The translations under genes were made by a program, and so were the position numbers. A DNA stretch of 64,000 bases. It comes from Cognatilysobacter terrigena. GTDB taxonomy: Bacteria; Pseudomonadota; Gammaproteobacteria; Xanthomonadales; Xanthomonadaceae. The stretch is taken from assembly GCF_004361065.1 (NCBI RefSeq), contig NZ_SELT01000017.1, forward strand, positions 17,384 to 81,383, given 5' to 3'. Below, one piece after another: positions 30,097-38,614 of the stretch; within the stretch, counting starts at the first letter, position 1, and each line of letters starts with the position of its first letter. The notes under the pieces are model-generated. The model was not told where the DNA came from. It made no database searches and saw only the letters and a list, made by a program, of their open reading frames with translations.

Positions 30097-31443
30097 ATGC
30101 ACCCCAATCCGAACGCTGAATTCCTGCTTGAGAAGGCACGTCAGGCCGGCATCACGGATCCACGTGAACTGGCCAACTTCATGGGCCAGATGCAAGTGGA
30201 ATGCGGCGGTTTCCGCCGAATGGAAGAGAGCACGCACTACTCCGCCGAGCGGCTTCTCGAGGTCTTCGGACCGCACCGAGACCGTAAGGGGCATTGGCAC
30301 GACGGCCGGAATGGCCTGACAACGATCGACGAAGCCCGCGCGATTACGCAGGGCGGCGACCGCGCCATCGCGAACGCCGTCTACGGCGGCACGTGGGGCG
30401 CCCGCAATCTCGGAAATACCGAGCCGGATGACGGCTGGCGCTTCCGCGGACGCGGTTATGTGCAGCTCACCGGCCGTGATCACTACGAGTCGATGGGTCG
30501 GCGGCTCGGGGTTGACCTGGTCGGTCATCCGGAACTCGCGGCGGACCGCGACATCGCCGCGCGCATTGCGATCACGTACTGGAACGATCGCGTTCGTCCA
30601 AACGGTCATCAGTTCGACGTCGACCGTGCGACCCAGGACATCAATGGCGGGTCGAACGGCCTCGATGCTCGGCGTGAAGCTGCACGCGCGTGGGCAGAGC
30701 ATCTTGGACACGGCGCACATGCGCACGCGCCACAGCCGCGCGGCCCGCAAGCAGACGCAACGCACGCGCGGCAGGCCCATCCCGCCGCCCAGCCGTCGCA
30801 CGCACCCCACGCGCCGCCCGCTGGGGAGCGTGATGCATCAGTGCGCGCACTACAGATCACGCTGGATCGTCTTGGCTATCGCGACGCACACGGGCGCCAC
30901 ATCGCCGCCGACGGCCATTTGGGGGTGCACACGCGTGAAGCCTTGCATGCGTTCCAGCGCGATCACCGCGTTCATGGTGAGCATGACGCGCTCGGGCCCA
31001 AGACGCAGGCGGCACTCCACGCCGCGGAAGCGGCCCTGGTGACGTCGCCATCCAATCCAAACCACGCCTTGTTCGAGAAGACACTCGAAAAAGTTCGTGA
31101 AGCGGAACACGCGCGCGGAATTCCCTCGGGCCCGCACAGCGAACGCATCGCGGCAGCGCTTACGACCGAACTCGTGCGCGACGGCATCACACGCGTCGAT
31201 CGTGTGGAGTTCAACACGAGCGGCACGCTCGTCCGCGCGGTGCAGGTGAGTCCGGTGCGGGACGAGCCCGGCCTCAACCGTGCGACGGATGCGATCAGCG
31301 CGCGACAGGCGTCCACGCAGTCGATCGCCGAGAGCAGTCGCCAGCTGCACGAGGTCGCGGTGAACGTGCAGGCGCAGCGTCAGGATCCGCAGTTCGTCCA
31401 GGCGCGTGCGCACGCGGCGCCCACGCCGACGTTGGCGCACTGA
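30097..31443 (+). CDS. GH19 lysozyme-like T4SS effector with XVIPCD tail
   Basis: 448 aa without a signal peptide. Residues 1-200 are a GH19 lysozyme/chitinase-like domain: LANFMGQMQVECGGF (candidate catalytic Glu35), MEESTHYSAERL (Glu44), and RFRGRGYVQLTGRDHY. The Glu35-Glu44 spacing of 9 matches the catalytic pair of GH19 phage endolysins. A His/Ala/Pro-rich linker precedes a peptidoglycan-binding-1 domain (245-310). Residues 318-430 (NHALFEKTLEKVREAE, SERIAAALTTELV, ITRVDRVEFN, AVQVSP, ATDAISARQA) have the order and spacing of the XVIPCD, the VirD4-binding secretion signal of Xanthomonadales T4SS toxins. Role inferred: killing of neighbouring cells by cell-wall cleavage. Confidence 0.82.
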   Translation: MHPNPNAEFLLEKARQAGITDPRELANFMGQMQVECGGFRRMEESTHYSAERLLEVFGPHRDRKGHWHDGRNGLTTIDEARAITQGGDRAIANAVYGGTWGARNLGNTEPDDGWRFRGRGYVQLTGRDHYESMGRRLGVDLVGHPELAADRDIAARIAITYWNDRVRPNGHQFDVDRATQDINGGSNGLDARREAARAWAEHLGHGAHAHAPQPRGPQADATHARQAHPAAQPSHAPHAPPAGERDASVRALQITLDRLGYRDAHGRHIAADGHLGVHTREALHAFQRDHRVHGEHDALGPKTQAALHAAEAALVTSPSNPNHALFEKTLEKVREAEHARGIPSGPHSERIAAALTTELVRDGITRVDRVEFNTSGTLVRAVQVSPVRDEPGLNRATDAISARQASTQSIAESSRQLHEVAVNVQAQRQDPQFVQARAHAAPTPTLAH

Positions 31444-31448
31444 CGGAG

Positions 31449-31922
31449 TCAGGCCTCGATCGGCAGCGGCACGATCGAGGCCTCGACCCGCCCGTCCGCG
31501 ATCAGCAATTGGCCGACGGTGATCGGCAACTTGAAGCGCCGCGGTCCGGCGCTTCCGGGATTCACCCGCAATATCCCGTCGGAGCGGCGCTCGACAAGCG
31601 GCTTGTGCGAATGGCCGACGACGATGACATCGACGGTCTCGTCCGGCGCATGCGTCGACAGCGTCTTCAGATCGTGCAGCATGTAGATCGCGATACCGCC
31701 GAGACGGACGCACTCCGTTTCGGGCAAGCCCATCGCCCAGGGCGCCGTGTCGTTGTTGCCGCGGATCGCCGTGACCGGCGCCATCGCGCCCAGCGCCTCG
31801 AGGATCGATGCGGCGCCGATGTCGCCCGCGTGCAGGATGTGATCGCTGCCTTGCAACGCATCGAGCGCTTCGGGCCGCAGCAGCCCGTGCGTATCCGAGA
31901 TGAGACCGATGCGGACCGTCAT
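31449..31922 (-). CDS. YfcE-type metallophosphoesterase
   Basis: 157 aa. The metal ligands are all visible: ISDTHG near the N-terminus, HAGDIG, GNND and VVGHSHKP, followed by NPGSAGPRR, the calcineurin-like fold of the small YfcE/MJ0936 phosphodiesterases. The natural substrate is unknown. Its start overlaps the stop of kptA by 4 bp (ATGA), so the two are translationally coupled. The stop faces the effector gene stop with 5 bp between. Confidence 0.9.
   Translation of the reverse strand: MTVRIGLISDTHGLLRPEALDALQGSDHILHAGDIGAASILEALGAMAPVTAIRGNNDTAPWAMGLPETECVRLGGIAIYMLHDLKTLSTHAPDETVDVIVVGHSHKPLVERRSDGILRVNPGSAGPRRFKLPITVGQLLIADGRVEASIVPLPIEA
31452..31482. repeat. 11-bp inverted repeat at convergent gene ends
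   Basis: GGCCTCGATCG (31452-31462) and CGATCGAGGCC (31472-31482) with a 9 nt loop, spanning the last codons of the phosphoesterase just past the effector stop. No T-run follows on either strand, so a terminator role is uncertain. Confidence 0.4.
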
Positions 31923-32509
31923 GTTTCGGGTGTATCGATGTCGGCCGAGACGTATTGCGACGCGTTGATCGGATAGTCGATGAAGCGACGCGGCACGTGG
32001 TCGACGAGCCAGACGCCGTTGTCCGCGCGATAGAACATGTGCCCCGCGGTGTGCATCGCGTGGGCCTGGATACCGAGCACCGCCGGCATGCCGTGGCGTG
32101 CGCCGACGCGACGGGCGGTGTCGACATCGGTCGATAGATGCACGTGCCGGCGTCGGCCGCGATGCAGGCCGTCACGCAGGATCGCCTGCAGATAGCGCGT
32201 CGCCGTTCCATGGAACAGGCGCTGCGGCGGTTCGACGGGTACGAGGCCGAGATCGACGTCGATGGAGTGGCCCTGGTTGGCACGGATGCGCGTGCCGGTC
32301 GCGTCGATCGCGAAGCGCTGCTTGTCGTTGGTGGCGACGATCTCGTCGAGCGTCATGCGGTCGAGTACGACGCCATGCGCGGCGGCCGCACCCAGCAGCG
32401 TGTCGATGTCGGCCCAGCCCGCATCGTCGAGCGACAGGCCGATCGACGCCGGTGCGTGCCGAAGCACGCGACTGATGAAACGGCTCTGCGGGACGAGCGA
32501 CGATCGCAT
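31919..32509 (-). CDS. kptA: RNA 2'-phosphotransferase (KptA/Tpt1 family)
   Basis: Removes an internal RNA 2'-phosphate, transferring it to NAD+ to give ADP-ribose 1'',2''-cyclic phosphate; in eukaryotes this finishes tRNA splicing. 196 aa. Family residues are intact: [10 protein letters not shown] (Arg14/Arg17/His18), the basic pair near RIRANQGHS (74-82), LFHGT (98-102), RHVHLSTD (121-128) and VGARHG. The bacterial role is unknown, because bacteria lack the splicing pathway that makes the substrate. It lies in a tight three-gene unit: the 113-aa gene, kptA (TGATG overlap) and the phosphoesterase (ATGA overlap). Confidence 0.92.
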   Translation of the reverse strand: MRSSLVPQSRFISRVLRHAPASIGLSLDDAGWADIDTLLGAAAAHGVVLDRMTLDEIVATNDKQRFAIDATGTRIRANQGHSIDVDLGLVPVEPPQRLFHGTATRYLQAILRDGLHRGRRRHVHLSTDVDTARRVGARHGMPAVLGIQAHAMHTAGHMFYRADNGVWLVDHVPRRFIDYPINASQYVSADIDTPET

Positions 32510-32850
32510 CAGTGCGTGCGCTTGCCGCGACGGCGGAAGAGTCCACCGAGCCCTCGACGCGGCGCACCCTGTGCGTCGCCACGTACGCCATCGCCGGTGC
32601 GTGCGTCTTCGTTCGCGATCGTCGCAAGACGCTCGTCGAGCTCGGCGATCAGTTCGTCCAGCACGTCGCCGGTCGAACGATCGGGCCAGCGCTGCAGCGC
32701 CTGCATGCCCATTTCGACGAACTCCGCGCGGGTTTCCGGCGGCAGGTCGAGCTTGCGTTCGTCGAACCAGCGCTCGAAACGCGGGCTGACCTGTGCGGCG
32801 GCGGTCGCGGGGTCGAGGTGCGGCGTCGACGGAGGGGGCGTCGGATCCAT
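32509..32850 (-). CDS. Small hypothetical protein, kptA operon
   Basis: 113 aa. Acidic helical centre ([58 protein letters not shown]) between a Pro-rich N-terminus and a basic Arg/Gly C-terminus ([16 protein letters not shown]). No family recognised. ATG 32850 is preferred over the in-frame start at 32901. Its stop overlaps the kptA start (TGATG), so it belongs to the same unit. Confidence 0.7.
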   Translation of the reverse strand: MDPTPPPSTPHLDPATAAAQVSPRFERWFDERKLDLPPETRAEFVEMGMQALQRWPDRSTGDVLDELIAELDERLATIANEDARTGDGVRGDAQGAPRRGLGGLFRRRGKRTH

Positions 32851-32935
32851 AAAGACACTCCGAAGGGCACATCCGTATATCGAATCGCGGCGCCACGACA
32901 CGTGAGCGACGGGCGCTGCAGCGGCTCATCCACGC

Positions 32936-32964
32936 GAAAGCAATCGGCCCGGTTTCCCGGGCCG
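32936..32964 (-). terminator. Probable terminator of rpoH
   Basis: Minus-strand hairpin CGGCCCGG / CCGGGCCG (8-bp stem, 32964-32957 and 32952-32945, 4 nt loop) followed by ATTGCTTTC, 26 bp past the rpoH stop. Confidence 0.6.
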
Positions 32965-32989
32965 TCCACCAGAACACGTGGCGCGTCGC

Positions 32990-33877
<888 letters not shown>

Positions 33878-33888
33878 AGGGCTCTAGG

Positions 33889-33915
33889 TTAGCAGTCGGA
33901 TTATTCGACTGCTAA
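33889..33915 (-). promoter_or_regulatory. CIRCE-like operator upstream of rpoH
   Basis: TTAGCAGTC (33889-33897), 9 bp, GACTGCTAA (33907-33915): a perfect 9-9-9 inverted repeat. The HrcA operator CIRCE is TTAGCACTC-N9-GAGTGCTAA, so each arm differs at one symmetric base. On the minus strand AATAAT (33905-33900), a plausible -10, lies in the spacer, and the rpoH start is 12 nt downstream. Bound HrcA would block transcription. Confidence 0.65.
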
Positions 33916-34111
33916 AGGGTCCAGAAGTTCCGGACCGTTGCATTCGTGGGACGACGGAGGCGGAAGTCTGCCAATCGATTCATTCGCGTTGCGTAAAACC
34001 GGCGGTATGGGGCTGAACTCTCGTCATGCGGACGCCATTGCCGCTTTTCCAGCCCTGACCGATGGCAGGGTCCGCCGGGCGACCGCAGCCGGCGGCTACA
34101 CTCCCGCCGGC

Positions 34112-35146
34112 ATGACCAAGCGAACCAAGCCGACCTCGTTCGACATCGCCTACCGGGCCGGCGTGTCCCAGGCGACCGTCTCCCGCGTGCTCCGCGGCAG
34201 CCCGCTGGTGAACGAGGAGACCCGCAAGCGGGTCGAGGCGGTCGCCCGCGAACTCAATTACAAGGTGGACCGCCGGGCCTCGAGCCTGCGGACCCAGAAG
34301 TCCGGCACCCTCGCCCTGCTGCTGTTCGAGGACCCGACCCCGGACGAGTCGCACATCAACCCGTTCTTCCTGTCCATGCTGGGCTCGATCACCCGCGCCT
34401 GCGCCCGCCACGGCCAGGACCTGCTGGTCTCGTTCCAGCAGCTGTCGGACGACTGGCATTCGGACTACGAGGACTCGATGAAGGCCGACGGGCTGATCCT
34501 GCTCGGCTACGGCGACTATGAGCTCTACCGGGACAAGCTCTCGGCGCTGGTCGAGCGCGGCACGCACTTCGTCCGCTGGGGCGCGGTCGACGCCGACCAG
34601 CCCGGCGTGTCGATCGGCTGCGACAATGTCCACGGCGGCCAGCTCGCCGGGCAGCACCTGGTCGCCTGCGGGCGCCGCACCGTCGCCTTCCTCGGCCACG
34701 CGTCCTCGCACTACCCGGAGTTCCTCGACCGCTACCGCGGCTGCGCCGCCGCGCTCGAGGCCGCCGGCCTGCGCCTGGATCCCGCCCTGCAGGTCGACGC
34801 CGAGACGAGCGAGGAAGCGGGCTACATCGCCGCGACGCAGCTGCTCGCGCGCGGCCGCCCGTTCGACGCCATCTTCGGCGCCAGCGACCTCATCGCGATC
34901 GGCGCGATGCGCGCGCTGCACGAGGCCGGCATCCGCATTCCGCACGATGTTTCGGTGGTCGGCTTCGACGACATTCCGATGGCCCGCTTCACCACGCCGC
35001 CGCTGACGACGGTGATGCAGGACACGACCAAGGCCGGTCAGCTGCTCGTCGCGACGCTGATGCAGCTGGTGCGCGACGAGCACGCCGAGAGCGCGATGCT
35101 CCCGGCGTCGCTGGTGGTGCGCAAATCCTCGTTCACGCTCGGCTGA
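34112..35146 (+). CDS. LacI-family transcriptional regulator
   Basis: 344 aa. N-terminal helix-turn-helix and hinge (TSFDIAYRAGVSQATVSRVLRGSPLVNEETRKRVEAVARELNY). The periplasmic-binding-protein-like sensor domain then runs to the C-terminus (VVGFDDIPMARFTTPPLTTV). It heads the maltodextrin locus, convergent with the alpha-amylase gene (12 bp apart) and divergent from rpoH. It is the only regulator in the locus and the natural candidate to bind the TGAATACGTTTGCA-type operators found before the MFS, TonB and zwf genes. Start ATG 34112 begins just before the HTH; earlier in-frame starts add unrelated residues. Confidence 0.93.
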   Translation: MTKRTKPTSFDIAYRAGVSQATVSRVLRGSPLVNEETRKRVEAVARELNYKVDRRASSLRTQKSGTLALLLFEDPTPDESHINPFFLSMLGSITRACARHGQDLLVSFQQLSDDWHSDYEDSMKADGLILLGYGDYELYRDKLSALVERGTHFVRWGAVDADQPGVSIGCDNVHGGQLAGQHLVACGRRTVAFLGHASSHYPEFLDRYRGCAAALEAAGLRLDPALQVDAETSEEAGYIAATQLLARGRPFDAIFGASDLIAIGAMRALHEAGIRIPHDVSVVGFDDIPMARFTTPPLTTVMQDTTKAGQLLVATLMQLVRDEHAESAMLPASLVVRKSSFTLG

Positions 35147-35158
35147 GCGCGACGCCCA

Positions 35159-36841
35159 TCACTGCCGCGTCTTGCGGCGCTCCGCGTCCTGCAGGGCCGT
35201 GCGCAGTTCATCGTTCGTGATCGCGCCGTCGAGCACGTAGACCTCGACGCCGTGCGCGGGCACCGTCGCGTCGAGTGCACCACCGCGAGCGATCTGCATC
35301 GACGTGCCCGCGAGCTGTGCACGCCACGCGCCCGCCTGCATCCAGCGGTCGATGTGGAACTGCGTTGGTGCGTTGCCCTTGTTCAGCAGCACGAGCGCGG
35401 TCTGCCGGACGTCGCCCGACTGGATCACGCGATAGAACGCCGCGCGATCACCCTTGAACTCGAGATTGAGCTGCAGGCCGCGCTGAAGTGCGGGCGTCGA
35501 CGCACGCACTTTCGCGATGCGGCGCAGCGCGTCGTGGATCGGATTCGTCTTCGCCGCGTTGATGCGCTGCTGGCCGAAGTAGTTGCGGTTGCCGGTGTGT
35601 TCGGCGGTGCCCCGCTCGAAGCCGACCTCGGAGCCGTAATAGATGACCGGGATGCCGCGCGCGGTGAACAGGAAGTTGTGCGCGTCGATGAAGCCGGTGT
35701 CGGCGGCGTCAAGGCGCGTCATGTCGTGGTTGTCGTAGAACGTCATCAGCTCGTACGGATTCGCGTACGGGCCGTCGGTCAGATAGAGACGCTCCGCAAC
35801 CCGCTCGTAGCCCTTCTGCTGCGTGCCGAAGGCTTCGACGAGCCGCTCCTTCAGCGGGAAGTCGAGCACGCTGACGTCGGCGTTCCGCGGCAACGTGTGC
35901 TGCGCGATCGTCGCGGCGTCGTGGTCGAACGCTTCGCCGAACATGAAGAAGCCAGGATGCTTCGCGCGGATGCGCGCGCTGAATGCATGCCAGAACGAGT
36001 TCGGCATCCAGCCGATGGTGTCGATGCGGAACGCGTCGGCGCCCTGGTCGATCCACTGCGAGTACGCGCCGACGAAGTAGTCGAGCACCGCCGGCTCGTT
36101 CTCGTTGAGATCCGACAACTGCGCGAGGCCGCCGGACGTGTTGTACCAGCGGTGCAGCGGATTGTTCTTCGGATCGAGCTTGGCCGGCGGCAGGTTCTGG
36201 TGATCGGCCAGGAGTTCGCCATGCGGGCCGTAGATCTTTCCGTACTTGGGCTGGTCCTTCGGCATCGTGTACGCCGGCGAGCCGTGGTTGCAGACGATGT
36301 CGAGCACCGTCTTCAGACCATGCTGCTTCAGCCCGGACGTCAGGCCGCGGAAGTCGAGGCTCTTGCTGGGCAGATGCTCGTCGAGCACCCAGAAGTTGTC
36401 GCCCCAATAGCCGTGGTAGCCGGTCTTGCCGCGATCGGTCCACATGCCGCCCCACTTCACCGGATCGCCGCCGGTGAAGGCTTCGTCGGGGTTGTCGACG
36501 ATGGGCGTGATCCACACCGCGCCGAAGCCCATGTCGCGGATGTAGTCGGCGTTGTCCAGCACGCCTTTGAAGTCGCCGCCCATGTAGCCGATGTTGTCGC
36601 TGTGGCCTTTCGGTGCGCCGGGCGTGGGCCGATCGAACGTGTGCAGCGTCTTGCCGCCCTGCTCGCGGTGGTCGTTGGACGGATCACCATTGACGAAGCG
36701 ATCCGTCATCAGGAAGTAGATGGCGTCGCTCGCGAACGGCTCGGTGGTGCCGACGAACTGTCGTGCCGATACCGACGCCTCGTCCGCATGCACGCTCGGC
36801 AGCGCGAACGCGAGCGCAACGGCAAGAATCGCGCGCCTCAC
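35159..36841 (-). CDS. Exported alpha-amylase family protein (GH13)
   Basis: 560 aa with a signal peptide (RRAILAVALAFALPSVHA). The (beta/alpha)8 motifs read DAIYFLMTDRFVNGDP, VLDIVCNHG, DAFRIDTIGW (nucleophile Asp), FMFGEAFDH (acid/base Glu) and YDNHDMTR (third Asp), with a C-terminal beta domain. Resembles neopullulanase/cyclomaltodextrinase-like periplasmic amylases. GTG 36841 overlaps the MFS stop (GTGA), so the two are coupled. The same frame is open for another 1000 codons upstream, but that part is antisense to MFS and the GH13 gene and is not protein. Confidence 0.92.
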   Translation of the reverse strand: MRRAILAVALAFALPSVHADEASVSARQFVGTTEPFASDAIYFLMTDRFVNGDPSNDHREQGGKTLHTFDRPTPGAPKGHSDNIGYMGGDFKGVLDNADYIRDMGFGAVWITPIVDNPDEAFTGGDPVKWGGMWTDRGKTGYHGYWGDNFWVLDEHLPSKSLDFRGLTSGLKQHGLKTVLDIVCNHGSPAYTMPKDQPKYGKIYGPHGELLADHQNLPPAKLDPKNNPLHRWYNTSGGLAQLSDLNENEPAVLDYFVGAYSQWIDQGADAFRIDTIGWMPNSFWHAFSARIRAKHPGFFMFGEAFDHDAATIAQHTLPRNADVSVLDFPLKERLVEAFGTQQKGYERVAERLYLTDGPYANPYELMTFYDNHDMTRLDAADTGFIDAHNFLFTARGIPVIYYGSEVGFERGTAEHTGNRNYFGQQRINAAKTNPIHDALRRIAKVRASTPALQRGLQLNLEFKGDRAAFYRVIQSGDVRQTALVLLNKGNAPTQFHIDRWMQAGAWRAQLAGTSMQIARGGALDATVPAHGVEVYVLDGAITNDELRTALQDAERRKTRQ

Positions 36842-38340
36842 GGTGCAGCTGCCAGTCGGGCGTGGCCCTGCGGCTCGCGTACGCGCAGCACGCAGAGACC
36901 CGCCACCACCATCGAGATGCCGCCGATCACCAGCGCATAGATCGGATGGCCACCGAAGATCGTCTTCAGCAGGAAGCCGAGCAGGCTCGCCGCGACGAGC
37001 TGCGGAATGACGATGAAGAAATTGAAGATGCCCATGTACACGCCCATCTTCTTCGCGGGCACGCTGTCGGAGAGCAGCGCGTACGGCAGCGACAGGATCG
37101 ACGCCCAGGCGAAGCCCACGCCGACCATCGACAGCAACAGCCAATGCGGATCGCGGATGAACATGATCGACACCAGCCCGAGTCCGCCGAGCACGGCATT
37201 GATCAGGTGGCTGGTGCGCAGGCCCCAGCGCGCGACCATCTTCGGGATCACGACCGCCGCAATCGCCGCGAAGCCGTTGTAGGCCGCGAACAGCACGCCG
37301 ACCCAGTTCGCACCTTCGTTGTAGGCAGCGGAGGTCGTATCGGTGCTGTGGAAGTGCAGGTCGGCGACCGCCGGCGTGGTGTAGATCCACATGGCGAACA
37401 GCGCGAACCACGAGAAGAACTGCACGACGGCGAGCTGGCGCATGGTCGACGGCATGTCGTAGAGGTCGTCCATGATTTCGTCGAACGCACCGCGGGTCGG
37501 CGCGAAGATCCGCAGCAGCAGCGCGACGCCATACGCGACGACGAGGCCGCCGAGGATGTAGAGCTGTTTGTCGAGGCCCTTGAGGTAGACGATCGCGAGG
37601 AGCGCCGCACCGACCGCCAGCCAGATGAAGGCCGCCGTCCCCATGCGCTTTGCGTCGCGCGGTCGGGGCGGGATCGACGGTGCCTCGTCCCAGGCCTGCA
37701 GCGTCTCGGGGGGATATTCCTTCGTGCTCACGATCGTCCATGCGATCGCTGCAACCAGCACGACGCCGCCCGCATAGAACGACCAGCGCACGGTATCCGG
37801 CACAAGGCCGGCCTCGGCGGTGTTGGCGACACCGAAGTGCGCAAGCACGTACGGAAGCACGCTCGCCACGACCGAACCGACGCCGATGAAAAAGCTCTGC
37901 ATCGAATAGCCCGTCGCGCGCTGCTCGACCGGTAGCTGGTCGCCGACGAACGCGCGGAACGGTTCCATCGAAATGTTGATCGACGCATCGAGCATCCACA
38001 GCAGGCCGGCCGCGATCCACAGGCTCGGCGAGTTGGGCATCGCCAGCAGCGCGACGGTGGCGAGCAATGCACCGACGAGGAAATACGGACGGCGACGCCC
38101 CAGCTTCGTCCACGTGCGATCGGAGAAGTGGCCGACGATGGGTTGCACGACCAGGCCGGTGAGCGGCGCGGCGATCCACAACACGGGCAGGTCGTCCATG
38201 TTCGCGCCGAGCGTCTGGAAGATGCGGCTGACGTTGGCGTTCTGCAGCGCAAAGCCGAACTGGATGCCGAGGAAGCCGAAGCACATGTTCCAGATCTGCC
38301 AGAACGAGAGCCGCGGCTTGGACTGCGTGTTGGGATTCAT
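36838..38340 (-). CDS. MFS (SUC-type) maltose/oligosaccharide importer
   Basis: 500 aa with about 12 membrane helices. The opening LSFWQIWNMCFGFLGIQFGFALQNANVSRIFQTLGA and the motif VGHFSDRTWTKLGRRRPYFLVGALLA are typical of the plant-sucrose-transporter-like family, which includes the Caulobacter maltose carrier MalY. Carries maltose or related sugars across the inner membrane. First gene of the MFS-amylase unit; its promoter carries the shared operator. Start ATG 38340; an in-frame ATG at 38496 is disfavoured because it would include the promoter region. Confidence 0.9.
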   Translation of the reverse strand: MNPNTQSKPRLSFWQIWNMCFGFLGIQFGFALQNANVSRIFQTLGANMDDLPVLWIAAPLTGLVVQPIVGHFSDRTWTKLGRRRPYFLVGALLATVALLAMPNSPSLWIAAGLLWMLDASINISMEPFRAFVGDQLPVEQRATGYSMQSFFIGVGSVVASVLPYVLAHFGVANTAEAGLVPDTVRWSFYAGGVVLVAAIAWTIVSTKEYPPETLQAWDEAPSIPPRPRDAKRMGTAAFIWLAVGAALLAIVYLKGLDKQLYILGGLVVAYGVALLLRIFAPTRGAFDEIMDDLYDMPSTMRQLAVVQFFSWFALFAMWIYTTPAVADLHFHSTDTTSAAYNEGANWVGVLFAAYNGFAAIAAVVIPKMVARWGLRTSHLINAVLGGLGLVSIMFIRDPHWLLLSMVGVGFAWASILSLPYALLSDSVPAKKMGVYMGIFNFFIVIPQLVAASLLGFLLKTIFGGHPIYALVIGGISMVVAGLCVLRVREPQGHARLAAAP

Positions 38341-38457
38341 GAATGCCCTGTGGAGCGTCGAGTCGTGCGACGAGTGTGACGCGGACTTCGCGAGAAACCG
38401 GTGTGCGCTGCAACATCGAACGCACGCTTCGGATCGTCCGGAGACGATGTGCGCGGC

Positions 38458-38505
38458 ATGGTAGAGAGCGGCGTGCCTGCACAAATTCGCCTGCAAACGT
38501 ATTCA
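38458..38505 (-). promoter_or_regulatory. Operator and promoter of the MFS-amylase unit
   Basis: On the minus strand: operator TGAATACGTTTGCA (38505-38492), then TTTGTG (38485-38480), a 16-bp spacer and TACCAT (38463-38458). The whole arrangement is repeated with the same spacing upstream of the TonB receptor gene. The operator also lies 110 bp before the rightward GH13 gene, so it could control both directions. Confidence 0.65.
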
Positions 38506-38614
38506 ACGCGGGCGCGCGGTGACGTCCCGTCATGCTCCGTCGCCCGCGTGGAATCCTCCCGCGGCACGGAGGCCAGGGGGCCTTCGCATTCAGCGAATCG
38601 GGGTTGAGGTTTCG

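Noticed and set aside
33969..33982. TGCCAATCGATTCA upstream of the LacI-family gene as a self-operator.
   Set aside because: Only the central AATCGATT resembles the other operators; the outer bases do not fit TGnAAnCGnTTnCA.
38400..38600. Short frames in the MFS/GH13 intergenic region.
   Set aside because: They cover the shared operator and promoter, and repeat in part at 49850 because the DNA motif is repeated, not because a protein is.
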